64,000 bases of DNA, from the NCBI GenBank assembly GCA_009692045.1, contig SIAA01000001.1, positions 1 to 64,000 of the forward strand, read 5' to 3'. Shown here piece after piece: positions 42,267 to 50,588 of the stretch. Both the position numbers and the translations under genes were made by a program. The notes beneath the pieces were generated by a model. That model had not been told where the DNA came from and searched no databases. It was given only the letters and a program-made list of their open reading frames with translations. Position 1 is the first letter of the stretch. Each line of letters begins with the position of its first letter. This stretch comes from Phycisphaerales bacterium. GTDB lineage: Bacteria > Planctomycetota > Phycisphaerae > Phycisphaerales > SM1A02.

Positions 42267-42647
42267 ATGACAACTCGTACGACTCTCAAGCGTGGATTCA
42301 CCCTGATCGAAATTCTGATCGTTGTCGTCATCCTCAGCGTCCTGGCGGCGCTTGTGGTTCCCAGCGTCACTAGTGCCCTCGGCGATGCCAAGTCCGAGGC
42401 AGCTGATGCTCGCGGCAGCCAGATTCTCACCATGATCACCCGTTACAACCAGTTCCTGCCTGGTGGTGGCACGGCAATCGCTACGACTGACGGCGCCATT
42501 TCTGCCGCCAACATGCAGAAGTTGATCACCGCCGGTTACTGCGTCTCGGGTGACTTGAACAACCAGATGATTGCTTCTCCTGCGGGCACCAACGCCGACT
42601 GGCAGTGGACCTTCGCCAGCGGCAAAGTCAGCCCCACCGCTCAGTGA
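42267..42647 (+). CDS. Type IV prepilin, probable major pilin (GspG/PilA type)
   Basis: 126 residues from ATG 42267 (GGAAAAGGAA upstream). Prepilin peptidase site LKRG/FTLIEILIVVVILSVLAALVVPSVTSAL with Glu at +5 and an ideal hydrophobic helix. The mature head is small (about 118 residues): DAKSEAADARGSQILTMITRYNQFLPGG, then CVSGDLNNQMIA and a final DWQWTFASGKVSP. Alone at the head of the plus-strand pil operon and followed by two strong hairpins, a layout expected for a highly expressed fibre subunit. Confidence 0.85.
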   Translation: MTTRTTLKRGFTLIEILIVVVILSVLAALVVPSVTSALGDAKSEAADARGSQILTMITRYNQFLPGGGTAIATTDGAISAANMQKLITAGYCVSGDLNNQMIASPAGTNADWQWTFASGKVSPTAQ

Positions 42648-42663
42648 CTCACTAGATTTCCCA

Positions 42664-42684
42664 TCGCGTGCTTGTAGCACGCGA
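42664..42684 (+). other. RNA hairpin 1 after the pilin gene
   Basis: TCGCGTGC (42664-42671), loop TTGTA, GCACGCGA (42677-42684): a perfect 8-bp stem 16 bases after the pilin stop. No T-run follows. It could stabilise the 3' end of the pilin mRNA or partly stop transcription. Confidence 0.55.
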
Positions 42685-42699
42685 GTTCCGCGCAGATAT

Positions 42700-42737
42700 G
42701 CACGCTGCGGGTGGCAACGGAGCCATCCGCAGCGTGC
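42700..42737 (+). other. RNA hairpin 2 between pilin and pilM
   Basis: A 16-base arm at 42700-42715 (GCACGCTGCGGGTGGC) pairs with 42722-42737 around the loop AACGGA with one G-U only. It lies 25 bases before the pilM start. No T-run, so it fits an mRNA-stability or processing element (or partial attenuator) better than a full terminator. Confidence 0.65.
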
Positions 42738-42762
42738 GGCGCGAATGCACGAAAGGGATTCA

Positions 42763-43794
42763 ATGCTCAACAAGTCGCGAACAACTCTCTCAGCCATCGC
42801 AGTTGACATCGGCCGCAAGGATTTGCGCCTCCTGCAACTCGATCTCTCCGCGGCAGTGCCCTGCGTGCGCGCTCACGCGACCCTGCCCTGCCCCATCTTC
42901 ATGCGAGACCCAATCTCGGGTGAACCACCGACAGCGGCCTTGACAGCAACACTGCGCGCGCTCGTCCGCGAGGGCGGATTCAGCGGTTCGAAGTGCGCTG
43001 TGACGCTACCCTCGGCCACCTTTCTCTCCGACACCGCAGAACTACCGACAGTCTCTCCAGGGGAGCTCTCGGCGACAGTGGCCTGGGATGCAGTGGATCG
43101 ATTCGGATTGGATCATGACACCATCGAGACGGGAGCACTTCCCATGGCGATGAGCACAGGAAACGGCAAGTCGGGAGAGTTTCTGGTGATGGCCATTCGC
43201 AAGGACTCGGCTCTGCGAGCAACGCAGTTCCTCGGCGAGGTAGGTCTGGATCCAGTTCGGCTTGAAAGTGCGGCGATGGCCTCGCTTCGCGCCGCGTGGC
43301 GCCGAGCTCGGCGCCAAGACGGTGTCGAGCGATTCGCAACTCTGTATCTGGAGGACCGCCGCGCAGTTCTCTGTGTACTGTCAACGGCGGGCCTCTTGTT
43401 CCATCGATCCTTCACCTGGTCGTCTGGAAGCGACATCGCCTCAGTTGACTCACCGATTCCTGTCGCTGGAGACCGCGAGGGCGTACGCGCCTGGCGCTGG
43501 AACTCCCTCTCGGAAGAAGTGCTCCAGTGTTTGCGCCGTTTGGAGAAGCGCCAGCCCGGTTTGTGGCCGAAGGAACTACTGCTGAGCGGACCCGCGGCAA
43601 CAAGTGAAGGGCTGATCGAAGTTCTCTCCAGCGTCTGTGGTGCGCCTTGCATGCAGTTTGCCCAGGACGCCGGAATCGACTGGAGCGATGTCAGTCGCGG
43701 TGAGGAATCACTCTCAGCTTGGAGTGCAGCCCTAGGCTCGGCTCTGGCCGACACCCCCAACCGCGACCATGCCGGCCGCAAGGAGGCAGCGTGA
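42763..43794 (+). CDS. pilM: PilM-like pilus assembly protein
   Basis: 343 residues from ATG 42763, with AAAGGGAT before it. The start region SAIAVDIGRKDLRLLQLDL is the actin-like phosphate-1 motif (VDIG) of PilM/FtsA-type proteins. SATFLSDTAELPTVSPGEL, AWDAVDRFGLDHDTIETGALP and LVMAIRKDSALRATQFLGEVGLDPVRLES are PilM-like blocks. Sequence divergence from model PilM is large, so the call leans on operon order. Cytoplasmic; expected to bind the N-terminus of PilN. Stop overlaps pilN (GTGA). Confidence 0.78.
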   Translation: MLNKSRTTLSAIAVDIGRKDLRLLQLDLSAAVPCVRAHATLPCPIFMRDPISGEPPTAALTATLRALVREGGFSGSKCAVTLPSATFLSDTAELPTVSPGELSATVAWDAVDRFGLDHDTIETGALPMAMSTGNGKSGEFLVMAIRKDSALRATQFLGEVGLDPVRLESAAMASLRAAWRRARRQDGVERFATLYLEDRRAVLCVLSTAGLLFHRSFTWSSGSDIASVDSPIPVAGDREGVRAWRWNSLSEEVLQCLRRLEKRQPGLWPKELLLSGPAATSEGLIEVLSSVCGAPCMQFAQDAGIDWSDVSRGEESLSAWSAALGSALADTPNRDHAGRKEAA

Positions 43795-44450
43795 GTGAGT
43801 TCCTGATCAACCTGATGCCGATCGAGGCCCGCGTCCAAGCCCGTAAGCGAAGCAATCGCCGACTCATAAACCTCATGACTACGCTCGCCATCTGTTCGAC
43901 CACTGGCCTTGCCGCGCACTCATATGTCCAGTGGCGCGGCGCCAATGCTGCCCGCGATGTCGCGCTCTGTCTCCGGGAGAACGCCCAGAACATCGACGAC
44001 ATCGCCGCCGCGCTAGCCGCGGAGCGGAATCAGTTGCAAGCGCAGTTGGCCACTCATGGGGGCATCGAAATGCCCGTTGAGGCCAGCGATGTTGTGGCCA
44101 CCATTACCCATCTCCTTCCCCAGAGCGTCAGGCTTGAGGGGCTGAAGATAACTGCCATTGAGCCGAGAGTCATGAAGGGCAAGGCTACTGACGATAACGC
44201 CGCTGCCGTCCCGCCTCAGCCGGCGTACTACGAAGTGCGGCTTGTCGGAGTGTCAACTGATGAGAGCGCTGCTGCCAGTCTCTCTCAGCTGCTTGCCAGC
44301 ACGGTGCCATTCTCGGGAGTTGCGAGGCAGGAGCAGCGGACCAGAACGGGCCCCAGCGGTACCGAGCATGTATTCACCCTTAGTTTCCACGCCGACCCAT
44401 TCTCTGCCGGACGAGCCAGTGCTCGTCAAGTAGTAAGGAATACCCGATGA
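43791..44450 (+). CDS. pilN: PilN-like pilus assembly protein
   Basis: 219 residues, GTG start (VSEFLINLMP) overlapping the pilM stop. The FLINLMP start is the short cytoplasmic motif by which PilN binds PilM. One membrane helix at about residues 27-45 (LINLMTTLAICSTTGLAAHS), then a periplasmic coiled coil (NIDDIAAALAAERNQLQAQLATHG) and a ferredoxin-like fold (VATITHLLPQSVRLEGLKITAIE, YYEVRLVGVSTDESAA). Inner-membrane alignment complex. Confidence 0.8.
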   Translation: MSEFLINLMPIEARVQARKRSNRRLINLMTTLAICSTTGLAAHSYVQWRGANAARDVALCLRENAQNIDDIAAALAAERNQLQAQLATHGGIEMPVEASDVVATITHLLPQSVRLEGLKITAIEPRVMKGKATDDNAAAVPPQPAYYEVRLVGVSTDESAAASLSQLLASTVPFSGVARQEQRTRTGPSGTEHVFTLSFHADPFSAGRASARQVVRNTR

Positions 44451-45007
44451 ATATTCAACTAATCGATCGACGACTGATTGTGGCGACGACTGGCGGAGCC
44501 TTGGCGCTACTTGCGGGCCTTTGGATCGTCCCCAACTACCTGAGCGCAACCGACATTCGCGCCCACTCGCAGCGGCTCGATGCTCAGACTTCGGAATACC
44601 TCGCCCAGCGGTCTGCACTAGAGCAACTTCAGGCCGAGGTGCTGATCCTTCGCAGCGAGGCACAGTCAAACTGCCGAAGCCTGCCTGAGTCACCGCAGGA
44701 CAGCCAACTGGTTGACGCGCTGGCCCGACCTGTGGACGGCCTCAATCTCTCCGATCAGGTGGTTCGGCTCGGCGAACTCGAACTGCACCCAAGTGCGAGT
44801 GCCAACGGCTCGCCTCTGGAGAGGCGGCGAGTGCGCATAGAGATGCTGGGCTCTTTCGATGCTGTGTTCAGCGTGCTTCACGCCATCGATCAGGAACGAA
44901 ATGTGAATCGAGTCACTTCGGTTGATATTCATCCGGGAGCTGCTGGATTGAGTGCCGTCCTTGAAGTTGACGAGTACTTCTCTGGTCCCAAGGAGGTGGC
45001 ACAGTGA
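44447..45007 (+). CDS. pilO: PilO-like pilus assembly protein
   Basis: 186 residues, ATGA overlap with pilN. A membrane helix at about residues 12-30 (VATTGGALALLAGLWIVPNYL), then a coiled coil (QRLDAQTSEYLAQRSALEQLQAEVLILRSEA in pieces), then a PilO-type alpha/beta end (RRVRIEMLGSFDAVFSVLHAIDQERN, VTSVDIHPG). Same membrane topology as PilN, as expected for the PilN-PilO heterodimer. Stop overlaps the next gene (GTGA). Confidence 0.76.
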   Translation: MNIQLIDRRLIVATTGGALALLAGLWIVPNYLSATDIRAHSQRLDAQTSEYLAQRSALEQLQAEVLILRSEAQSNCRSLPESPQDSQLVDALARPVDGLNLSDQVVRLGELELHPSASANGSPLERRRVRIEMLGSFDAVFSVLHAIDQERNVNRVTSVDIHPGAAGLSAVLEVDEYFSGPKEVAQ

Positions 45008-45504
45008 GTTCTGTCAACAGTTTCTGGAGTCGCATCTGCATCAGACTTGGCGTGAACTCAAAGCAGTTCGGGGTGCTGTTATCCATCTGTGTGATGGCCC
45101 TCGGCATCGTGGGAACCAAGGTCGTGATCGGCGGACCCAGCAAGGCCGCGGCCAAGTCGGCGGTGGCTCTTTCGACCATCGCCGCGGTAACGCCGCCGCC
45201 CTCCCCATCGGCTCTGAAGGCCGTGGCATTCACCCTGCAGACCTGGCCATCCCGGGATCCTTTCCGTGGCAGCAGCAACCAAGGCAACTCTCCCGATCCA
45301 GGGGCGCTGGGGAAGGCTCCTGCCTCCCTGCGCCTCGGCGCGACCATGGACGGCCAGTTTGCCGTTATCAACGGAAAAACCCTCAAGGAGGGCCAATCGC
45401 TGACCGACCCAGTAAGCGGTTCGTCATACCGCCTGCTTGAGGTTGAGACTCGGTCGGTGACCATGGAAGCAGGCGGCCAAAGGTTCCAGATCGCATTCGA
45501 CTGA
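45004..45504 (+). CDS. PilP/GspC-like pilus assembly protein
   Basis: 166 residues, GTG start. An N-terminal membrane helix (FGVLLSICVMALGIVGTKVVI) precedes a Pro-rich linker and a small beta domain with RDPFR, LGATMDGQFAVINGKTLKEGQSL and YRLLEVETRSVTMEAGGQRFQIAF. That beta pattern (G..M.G...A.I.G....EG....) is typical of PilP/GspC homology-region domains. PilP is normally a lipoprotein; here no lipobox exists and the protein is membrane-anchored as in GspC. Likely link to the secretin. Confidence 0.68.
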   Translation: MSSVNSFWSRICIRLGVNSKQFGVLLSICVMALGIVGTKVVIGGPSKAAAKSAVALSTIAAVTPPPSPSALKAVAFTLQTWPSRDPFRGSSNQGNSPDPGALGKAPASLRLGATMDGQFAVINGKTLKEGQSLTDPVSGSSYRLLEVETRSVTMEAGGQRFQIAFD

Positions 45505-45546
45505 GGCCAGTCTGAATTCGATCTTTGGGTTGCTGGGAGGCACTCA

Positions 45547-47307
45547 ATGGATCGTCCTATTCAATCCCTCGTCTCACTTACTGTTGATCCGACACACTTG
45601 TCCACCGTAGGCGAGGTACTCGTCGAGCGCGGTGACATCAACGGCGACCAGCTCCGCGAAGCCTTGATGATTCAGACTCGTGGATCGCAGCGCCTGATGC
45701 TGGGCGAGATTCTCATCAATGAGGGAATGGTGACTCCTGATCGCCTGCTGTCAGCCATCGCCCACTCCAAGGGGCTACAGTTCGTCAGCGATCCTCGCGA
45801 ACTTGCCGATGCCGGAGCGCGCGCCCTGCTGCCTCAGCCCTTTCGCACCCAACACAATGTCTTGCCGCTGGGATTGGACTCCGGCGAGCTCCGTGTCTGC
45901 ACCGGCGACCCCGATGACTTCTTTGTCATTGATGAGATGCAGAAGCTCACCGGCTTCAGAGTGCGCCTGGTGGTCTCCACCCCCGAGGCAATCGCGGCCG
46001 TGCTCCGCAGCGAGGAGCCGGATGCCGAAGCCCCGAGCACCGGCGTCACTTCCGAACTGATTGATTCCATCATCGAGGGATTCGACGAGTCAACGCTACA
46101 GGTTGATGCCAGCCACGCCGCTGACATGGCTGAGAGTGAGCCTTCAGAAACAAGTGGCCCCGTAGTTCGACTCGTCAACTTCATCATCTGCGCGGCGGTA
46201 AAAGAGGGCGCCAGTGATATTCACATCGAACCTGATGAGGGCTCGTTGCGGGTTCGCTTGCGAATAGACGGAACCCTGTATCAGCGCCTAACTCCCCCCC
46301 ATCGAATGCACGCTGCGATTTCGAGTCGCATCAAGATCATGGCCAAGTTGGATATCAGTGAACGGCGCGTCCCTCAGGATGGCGAGATCAGCGTTCGCAT
46401 CGAGGGCAAAGCCATCGACCTGCGCGTGAGCACGCTTCCCGGCAAGTTCGGCGAAAAGACTGTCATGCGCGTCATCGACCGCAGCGGTTCCCAGATCGGG
46501 CTGGAAAAACTGGGCTTCCGCCCCGAGATGTTGCAGCGCTTCCACCATCTGATTTCCGAACCGCACGGCGTGGTACTGGTCAGCGGCCCCACCGGCTCGG
46601 GAAAGTCAACCACGCTCTACTCGGCGCTGTCACAGTTCGACACCATGTCGCTAAACATCTCCACCGTGGAGGACCCGGTTGAGTCGAATCTGGCGGGTGT
46701 GCATCAGACCCAGACCAACAATAAGGCGGGGCTCACTTTCGCCAGCGCTCTCCGCGCCCTGCTGCGGCAGGACCCGGACATCATCATGGTGGGCGAGATC
46801 CGTGATGCCGAGACCGCGCAGGTTGCGGTGCAGGCAGCTCTCACTGGTCACCTGGTGTTCTCAACTCTGCATACCAATGATGCGCCTAGTGCCACCACGC
46901 GACTGGTGAACCTGGGAGTCGAGCCATTCCTAGTGGCGGCGGCACTCCGGGGCGTACTCGCTCAGCGGCTGGTGCGCCGTGTCTGCAGTGGATGCCGCGA
47001 GGAGTATGTGCCTGATGGCCATGTTCGCGCCTCGATGGGTAAGTATGGCGCTCAAGCCGAACGCCTGTGGCGTGGTCACGGGTGCAAGCGCTGCCACGAA
47101 AGTGGTTGCGCGGGCCGAGTCGGACTCTATGAGCTATTCATTCCCGACCAGAAGATCCTTGAAGCAATCACCGCACGAGTTGATCACTCTCAGTTTCGCC
47201 TCATGCTCGATGCTGCGGGATTCGAGTCCATATGGGATGATGGCATGATGAAGGTGCTAGCCGGAGCAACAACGGTTGAGGAAGTTCACAGTGCATGCCG
47301 CCATTGA
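45547..47307 (+). CDS. pilB: Type IV pilus assembly ATPase (PilB/GspE)
   Basis: 586 residues. A GspE N-terminal domain (LVERGDINGDQLREAL, LGEILINEGMVTPDRLLSAIAHSKGLQF) is followed by the ATPase core: GASDIHIEPDEGSLRVRLRIDG, Walker A GPTGSGKSTT near residue 347, Asp box and His box STLHTNDAPSATTRL, and Walker B region RQDPDIIMVGEIRDAETA. The C-terminal CSGCREEY ... CKRCHESGCAGRVGLYE keeps the four-cysteine zinc motif. ATG is preceded by GGGAGG. Extension motor; no PilT retraction ATPase is in this window. Confidence 0.94.
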   Translation: MDRPIQSLVSLTVDPTHLSTVGEVLVERGDINGDQLREALMIQTRGSQRLMLGEILINEGMVTPDRLLSAIAHSKGLQFVSDPRELADAGARALLPQPFRTQHNVLPLGLDSGELRVCTGDPDDFFVIDEMQKLTGFRVRLVVSTPEAIAAVLRSEEPDAEAPSTGVTSELIDSIIEGFDESTLQVDASHAADMAESEPSETSGPVVRLVNFIICAAVKEGASDIHIEPDEGSLRVRLRIDGTLYQRLTPPHRMHAAISSRIKIMAKLDISERRVPQDGEISVRIEGKAIDLRVSTLPGKFGEKTVMRVIDRSGSQIGLEKLGFRPEMLQRFHHLISEPHGVVLVSGPTGSGKSTTLYSALSQFDTMSLNISTVEDPVESNLAGVHQTQTNNKAGLTFASALRALLRQDPDIIMVGEIRDAETAQVAVQAALTGHLVFSTLHTNDAPSATTRLVNLGVEPFLVAAALRGVLAQRLVRRVCSGCREEYVPDGHVRASMGKYGAQAERLWRGHGCKRCHESGCAGRVGLYELFIPDQKILEAITARVDHSQFRLMLDAAGFESIWDDGMMKVLAGATTVEEVHSACRH

Positions 47308-48568
47308 GGTGACTGACTCTCCTAGCGGTAGCACCTTCCCCCTGCGGAAGTACTCCTATCAGGCCCGCCGGGCCGACGGGACGCTGATTCGTGGCGTGAT
47401 TGAATCCGGGGGCCCCAGTGCCGCGGTGCGCATGCTTCGCCGCGACGCATTGGTGGTGGTAGCGATCGAACTCGCCAGCCTCGAGGCGAGTGTGGGTGTG
47501 GCAAGGCAGCTGAGCGTGGGCAGGCTCTCGGCACACTTCAAACGCGATGATGTCTTAGCACTCTGCCAGCAACTGTCGGTGATGCTCAAGACCGGAGTGC
47601 CGCTCCCGGAAGCGCTGGAGACCTACGCGCTGCAGGCGTCCAACAAACATGTCGCCGCCATTGTGCGCCGCATCAAAGAGGATGTAAGCGAGGGCGATGA
47701 GTTCAGCAAGGTGCTGGCCAAGTGGCCCCGTGTGTTCCCCCCCATCCTCATCAGTTTGATTCGAGCCGCCGAGGCTTCGGGCCTGCTTGCCGAGATGATG
47801 GAGCGCGTGGGTAAAGAGCTGGCCAAGCAGCGCAAGACCTCCAGGCAGGTAACGGGTGCCATGATCTATCCCGGCATCATGCTCACGGTTGCCATTGCGG
47901 CCGTCACCATCATCATGGTGTTTGTGCTACCCAAGTTTCAAGGGTTGTTCATGGCGCAAGGTGAAAACCTCCCTACCCCGACCAAGGTACTGATGGCTGT
48001 GAGCGACTTCCTCCGCTTCGGCTGGCCCATTTACCTCCCCCTCCTCATCACCGCAGTAGCCGGCGGCTGGGTATTCGTCCGCAGCACCACGGGCCGACTC
48101 TTTGTCGATCGCATGAAACTCACCATGCCCGTTCTGGGAAAGCTGTTTCGCTTTCTCTATGTATCGCGTATCGCCAGCACCATGTCCACTCTGCTCGCAG
48201 CGGGTGTGAGTCTGCTGGAGGTGATCGCCATCTGCCGCGAGGTGACCAACAACCTAGTGCTAGCGCGAATGTGGGACGATCTGGAGCAACGAGTTCAGCA
48301 CGGTCAGGACATGTCAACAGCCTTCTCGAACTGCCCCTACTTCCCCCGCAATGTGGCGGCAATGTTTCATGCGGGCGAGCACAGCGGCAGATTGCCGGAG
48401 GTGCTGCAGCAAGCCGCGCTTTTCGCCGAGGAGGAACTGGACACTGCGGTCAAGGCCTGCACCTCAATGATTGAGCCGATGATGATCGTCATCATGGGTG
48501 GTCTTGTCGGTGGCATCGCTTCAGCCATGCTGCTGCCCATCTTCAACATGAGCAAGATGGTTCACTGA
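47291..48568 (+). CDS. pilC: Type IV pilus inner-membrane platform protein (PilC/GspF)
   Basis: About 425 residues from GTG 47291, which has GAGGAA seven bases upstream and lies inside the pilB end; GTG 47309 just after the pilB stop is an alternative. Domain start LRKYSYQARRADGTLIRGVIESGG, two F-domains: LCQQLSVMLKTGVPLPEALE and VSRIASTMSTLLAAGVSLLEVIAICREV, and the motif YPGIMLTVAIAAVTIIMVFVLPKF with three membrane helices in all. Ends by convergent 7-base overlap with a kinase gene. Confidence 0.93.
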   Translation: MHAAIEVTDSPSGSTFPLRKYSYQARRADGTLIRGVIESGGPSAAVRMLRRDALVVVAIELASLEASVGVARQLSVGRLSAHFKRDDVLALCQQLSVMLKTGVPLPEALETYALQASNKHVAAIVRRIKEDVSEGDEFSKVLAKWPRVFPPILISLIRAAEASGLLAEMMERVGKELAKQRKTSRQVTGAMIYPGIMLTVAIAAVTIIMVFVLPKFQGLFMAQGENLPTPTKVLMAVSDFLRFGWPIYLPLLITAVAGGWVFVRSTTGRLFVDRMKLTMPVLGKLFRFLYVSRIASTMSTLLAAGVSLLEVIAICREVTNNLVLARMWDDLEQRVQHGQDMSTAFSNCPYFPRNVAAMFHAGEHSGRLPEVLQQAALFAEEELDTAVKACTSMIEPMMIVIMGGLVGGIASAMLLPIFNMSKMVH

Positions 48569-50148
48569 CCAGGGGGAGACAGTGCTTCCAACTCAACGCG
48601 AATCTCCACCGCTCGCGCCCGTTTGCCCCGGGGATCAGGCGACACCATGGTGGTCGAGGGCTGGTAGCCGTCCAGTTCGATCCTCACTTCGGCACTCGCC
48701 GACTCTTCCGCCCAGCGAATGAGCAGCGTGGAGGGCGTGGTACCGACTTTGGTGCCGTCAAGAAATATGGTTGCCCCCACCGGCACTGACTCCACGCGCA
48801 CACTCTCGACTGCGAGCGTCTTGCTCGGCGTGACTGTGTTTGAGGTGGGCGACTGCAGCTGATCCCGAGCCCGCTGAAACAAGATGGGCACTGGCGGCAG
48901 CACACCAAGCGAGATGAGCCCCGCAACTATCACGCCAGCCGCCAGCATTGCCAGCCCCGCCCAAGCGAACCAACTCCCCTTGGGGGTCCTGCCGCGCAGG
49001 TTGCCACTCCCGATATCGCGCGGGTGGGCGTGGCCCTTTCCCATTGCCCCGGCTCGCGTTGCCGTTTGCAGTTTCCCCATTTCACCGGTGCCCACATCTC
49101 CCATCTCCAGCCACTGCCGAACTGCACTCGCGAGCATGCTCGCATCGTCGAAGCGAAGATGCTTCTCCCGTGATAGGGCCCGAGTGACGATTTCCTCGAG
49201 TCGATCATCCAGATCAGGGAGGAGGTCCCCTATGGCTGCAACTCTGCCCTCACACACAACGCGGGCTGCCTCGTGCACGGGAAGTCCACGCACATCGTAG
49301 GGATGGCAACCGGTCAGGAGCTCGAACAGCACGGCACCGAGTGAGTACACATCAACTCGCTTATCGATCAGGCGCGGATCGGCACGAAACTGTTCCGGAC
49401 TCATGTACTGCATGGTTCCAATGAGCTGCCCGGTATCGGTGCGCACAGTTGCCGCCGAGATATCGTTTTGGGAGGATCGGGCCACCCCGAAGTCGATGAC
49501 CTTTGGCTGCCCATCCTTGCCGACCAGAATGTTCTGCGGTTTCAAGTCGCGGTGTACGAATCCTGCCTCATGACCGGCGGCAACTCCATCGCAAGTCAGA
49601 GCAATCAATCCGAGGCGTGCCCGCATAGTCAGGCGTTCATCCTCGGCGTACTCAATGATGGTGCGCGCTTCCTCAATCAGTTCCATTGCCAGCCAGGGGA
49701 CCTCCGTCGCGCCATCGGCAACCACTCCCGAGTCAATGATGCGCGCGACATTGGGGTGGTCAAGGGTCGCAAGAATCCGCACCTCACGCTCGAATCGCCG
49801 CAGAGTGTTCTCGTCAATGGCGGCGCGGGCTAGGAGCTTGAGCGCCACAAAACGCGGCGGGTTGCCCCCGGTGGCGGCATACACCCGACCCATGCCACCC
49901 ACGCCGATCAAGCGATCGATCTTGAAGCCGCCGACTTCTCGACCGAGGAAGGGATCGACCGAGGTGATGATGCTGCGCGGTGGTGTGGCATCATGAAGCG
50001 TGGCCGCTACGGCGATAAGTCGCTGAACCTCCTGTTGGACCGCTCGATCAGTGGTCCTCTCCTGGAGCCAGCGTGCAATGTCTGAAGTGTTGGCTGCAGC
50101 AGCCTCTCGAAACAGTCTTTGCGCCTCCTCTCGCTGCGTTGGAGTCAT
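48562..50148 (-). CDS. Membrane Ser/Thr protein kinase with extracytoplasmic PEGA domain
   Basis: 528 residues. N-terminal helical stretch, then the kinase domain: GVGGMGRVYAATGG (Gly loop), VALKLLAR (lysine), FVHRDLKPQNILVG (catalytic Asp), KVIDFGVARSS (DFG), QYMSPEQFR. A membrane helix (WFAWAGLAMLAAGVIVAGLI) near residue 400 leads to an outside part ending in a PEGA domain (VESVPVGATIFLDGTKVGTTPSTLLI...VRIELDGYQP). Such planctomycete kinases sense envelope signals. It converges on pilC with a 7-base overlap; whether it regulates the pilus is unknown. Confidence 0.9.
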   Translation of the reverse strand: MTPTQREEAQRLFREAAAANTSDIARWLQERTTDRAVQQEVQRLIAVAATLHDATPPRSIITSVDPFLGREVGGFKIDRLIGVGGMGRVYAATGGNPPRFVALKLLARAAIDENTLRRFEREVRILATLDHPNVARIIDSGVVADGATEVPWLAMELIEEARTIIEYAEDERLTMRARLGLIALTCDGVAAGHEAGFVHRDLKPQNILVGKDGQPKVIDFGVARSSQNDISAATVRTDTGQLIGTMQYMSPEQFRADPRLIDKRVDVYSLGAVLFELLTGCHPYDVRGLPVHEAARVVCEGRVAAIGDLLPDLDDRLEEIVTRALSREKHLRFDDASMLASAVRQWLEMGDVGTGEMGKLQTATRAGAMGKGHAHPRDIGSGNLRGRTPKGSWFAWAGLAMLAAGVIVAGLISLGVLPPVPILFQRARDQLQSPTSNTVTPSKTLAVESVRVESVPVGATIFLDGTKVGTTPSTLLIRWAEESASAEVRIELDGYQPSTTMVSPDPRGKRARAVEIRVELEALSPPGQ

Positions 50149-50269
50149 GCCATCATTGATACTACGGCGCAGGCTGTTGCCGTGACCAGCGCCGCATACG
50201 GCATCCCCGCGCGCTCACATCTCTCCCTGGCAATCCCACCCCAGCCGCGTCCGCCCGTATGCTTTCCTC

Positions 50270-50575
50270 ATGCGAGTAACGCTCATTGCTGCCGGAATAG
50301 CCGCTGTAATCCTCTTATTGCGCGCCTTCACCGAGGTCATCCCCGCAGCCCAGCCCATGGCGACGATGGTGTCGTGGGCTCTCACTGCGAGCCTCGCCGT
50401 CGCATCAGTTGGATTCGCCAAGGAGGGCTTCGCCGGATGGTGCGGACTTTGCGCCGCATTCGCCGTCCTGTTCAATCCCCTGCTACCCGCCGAAATCCCC
50501 GCCAACTGGCGCGTCCTCATTGAGACCTGCTCTGGCGCCGTTTGTGCGGCCAGCGTGATTCGCCACTGGAAGTGA
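50270..50575 (+). CDS. Small membrane protein (DUF6804-like)
   Basis: 101 residues. Three hydrophobic segments: VTLIAAGIAAVILLLRAF, MVSWALTASLAVASVGFA and GWCGLCAAFAVLFNPLLP, then a membrane-near W and a last short segment. The FNPLLPAEIPANWRVLIE pattern recalls the small DUF6804 family; this is a resemblance, not proof. Positioned between a kinase and a secreted protein, both on the other strand. ATG 50270 begins the frame. Confidence 0.6.
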   Translation: MRVTLIAAGIAAVILLLRAFTEVIPAAQPMATMVSWALTASLAVASVGFAKEGFAGWCGLCAAFAVLFNPLLPAEIPANWRVLIETCSGAVCAASVIRHWK

Positions 50576-50588
50576 TTGCCGCCGGGAC

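Noticed and set aside
50119-50523. 134-codon frame overlapping the small membrane protein gene
   Set aside because: Arg/His/Pro-rich shadow; the 50270 frame has clean hydrophobic segments instead.
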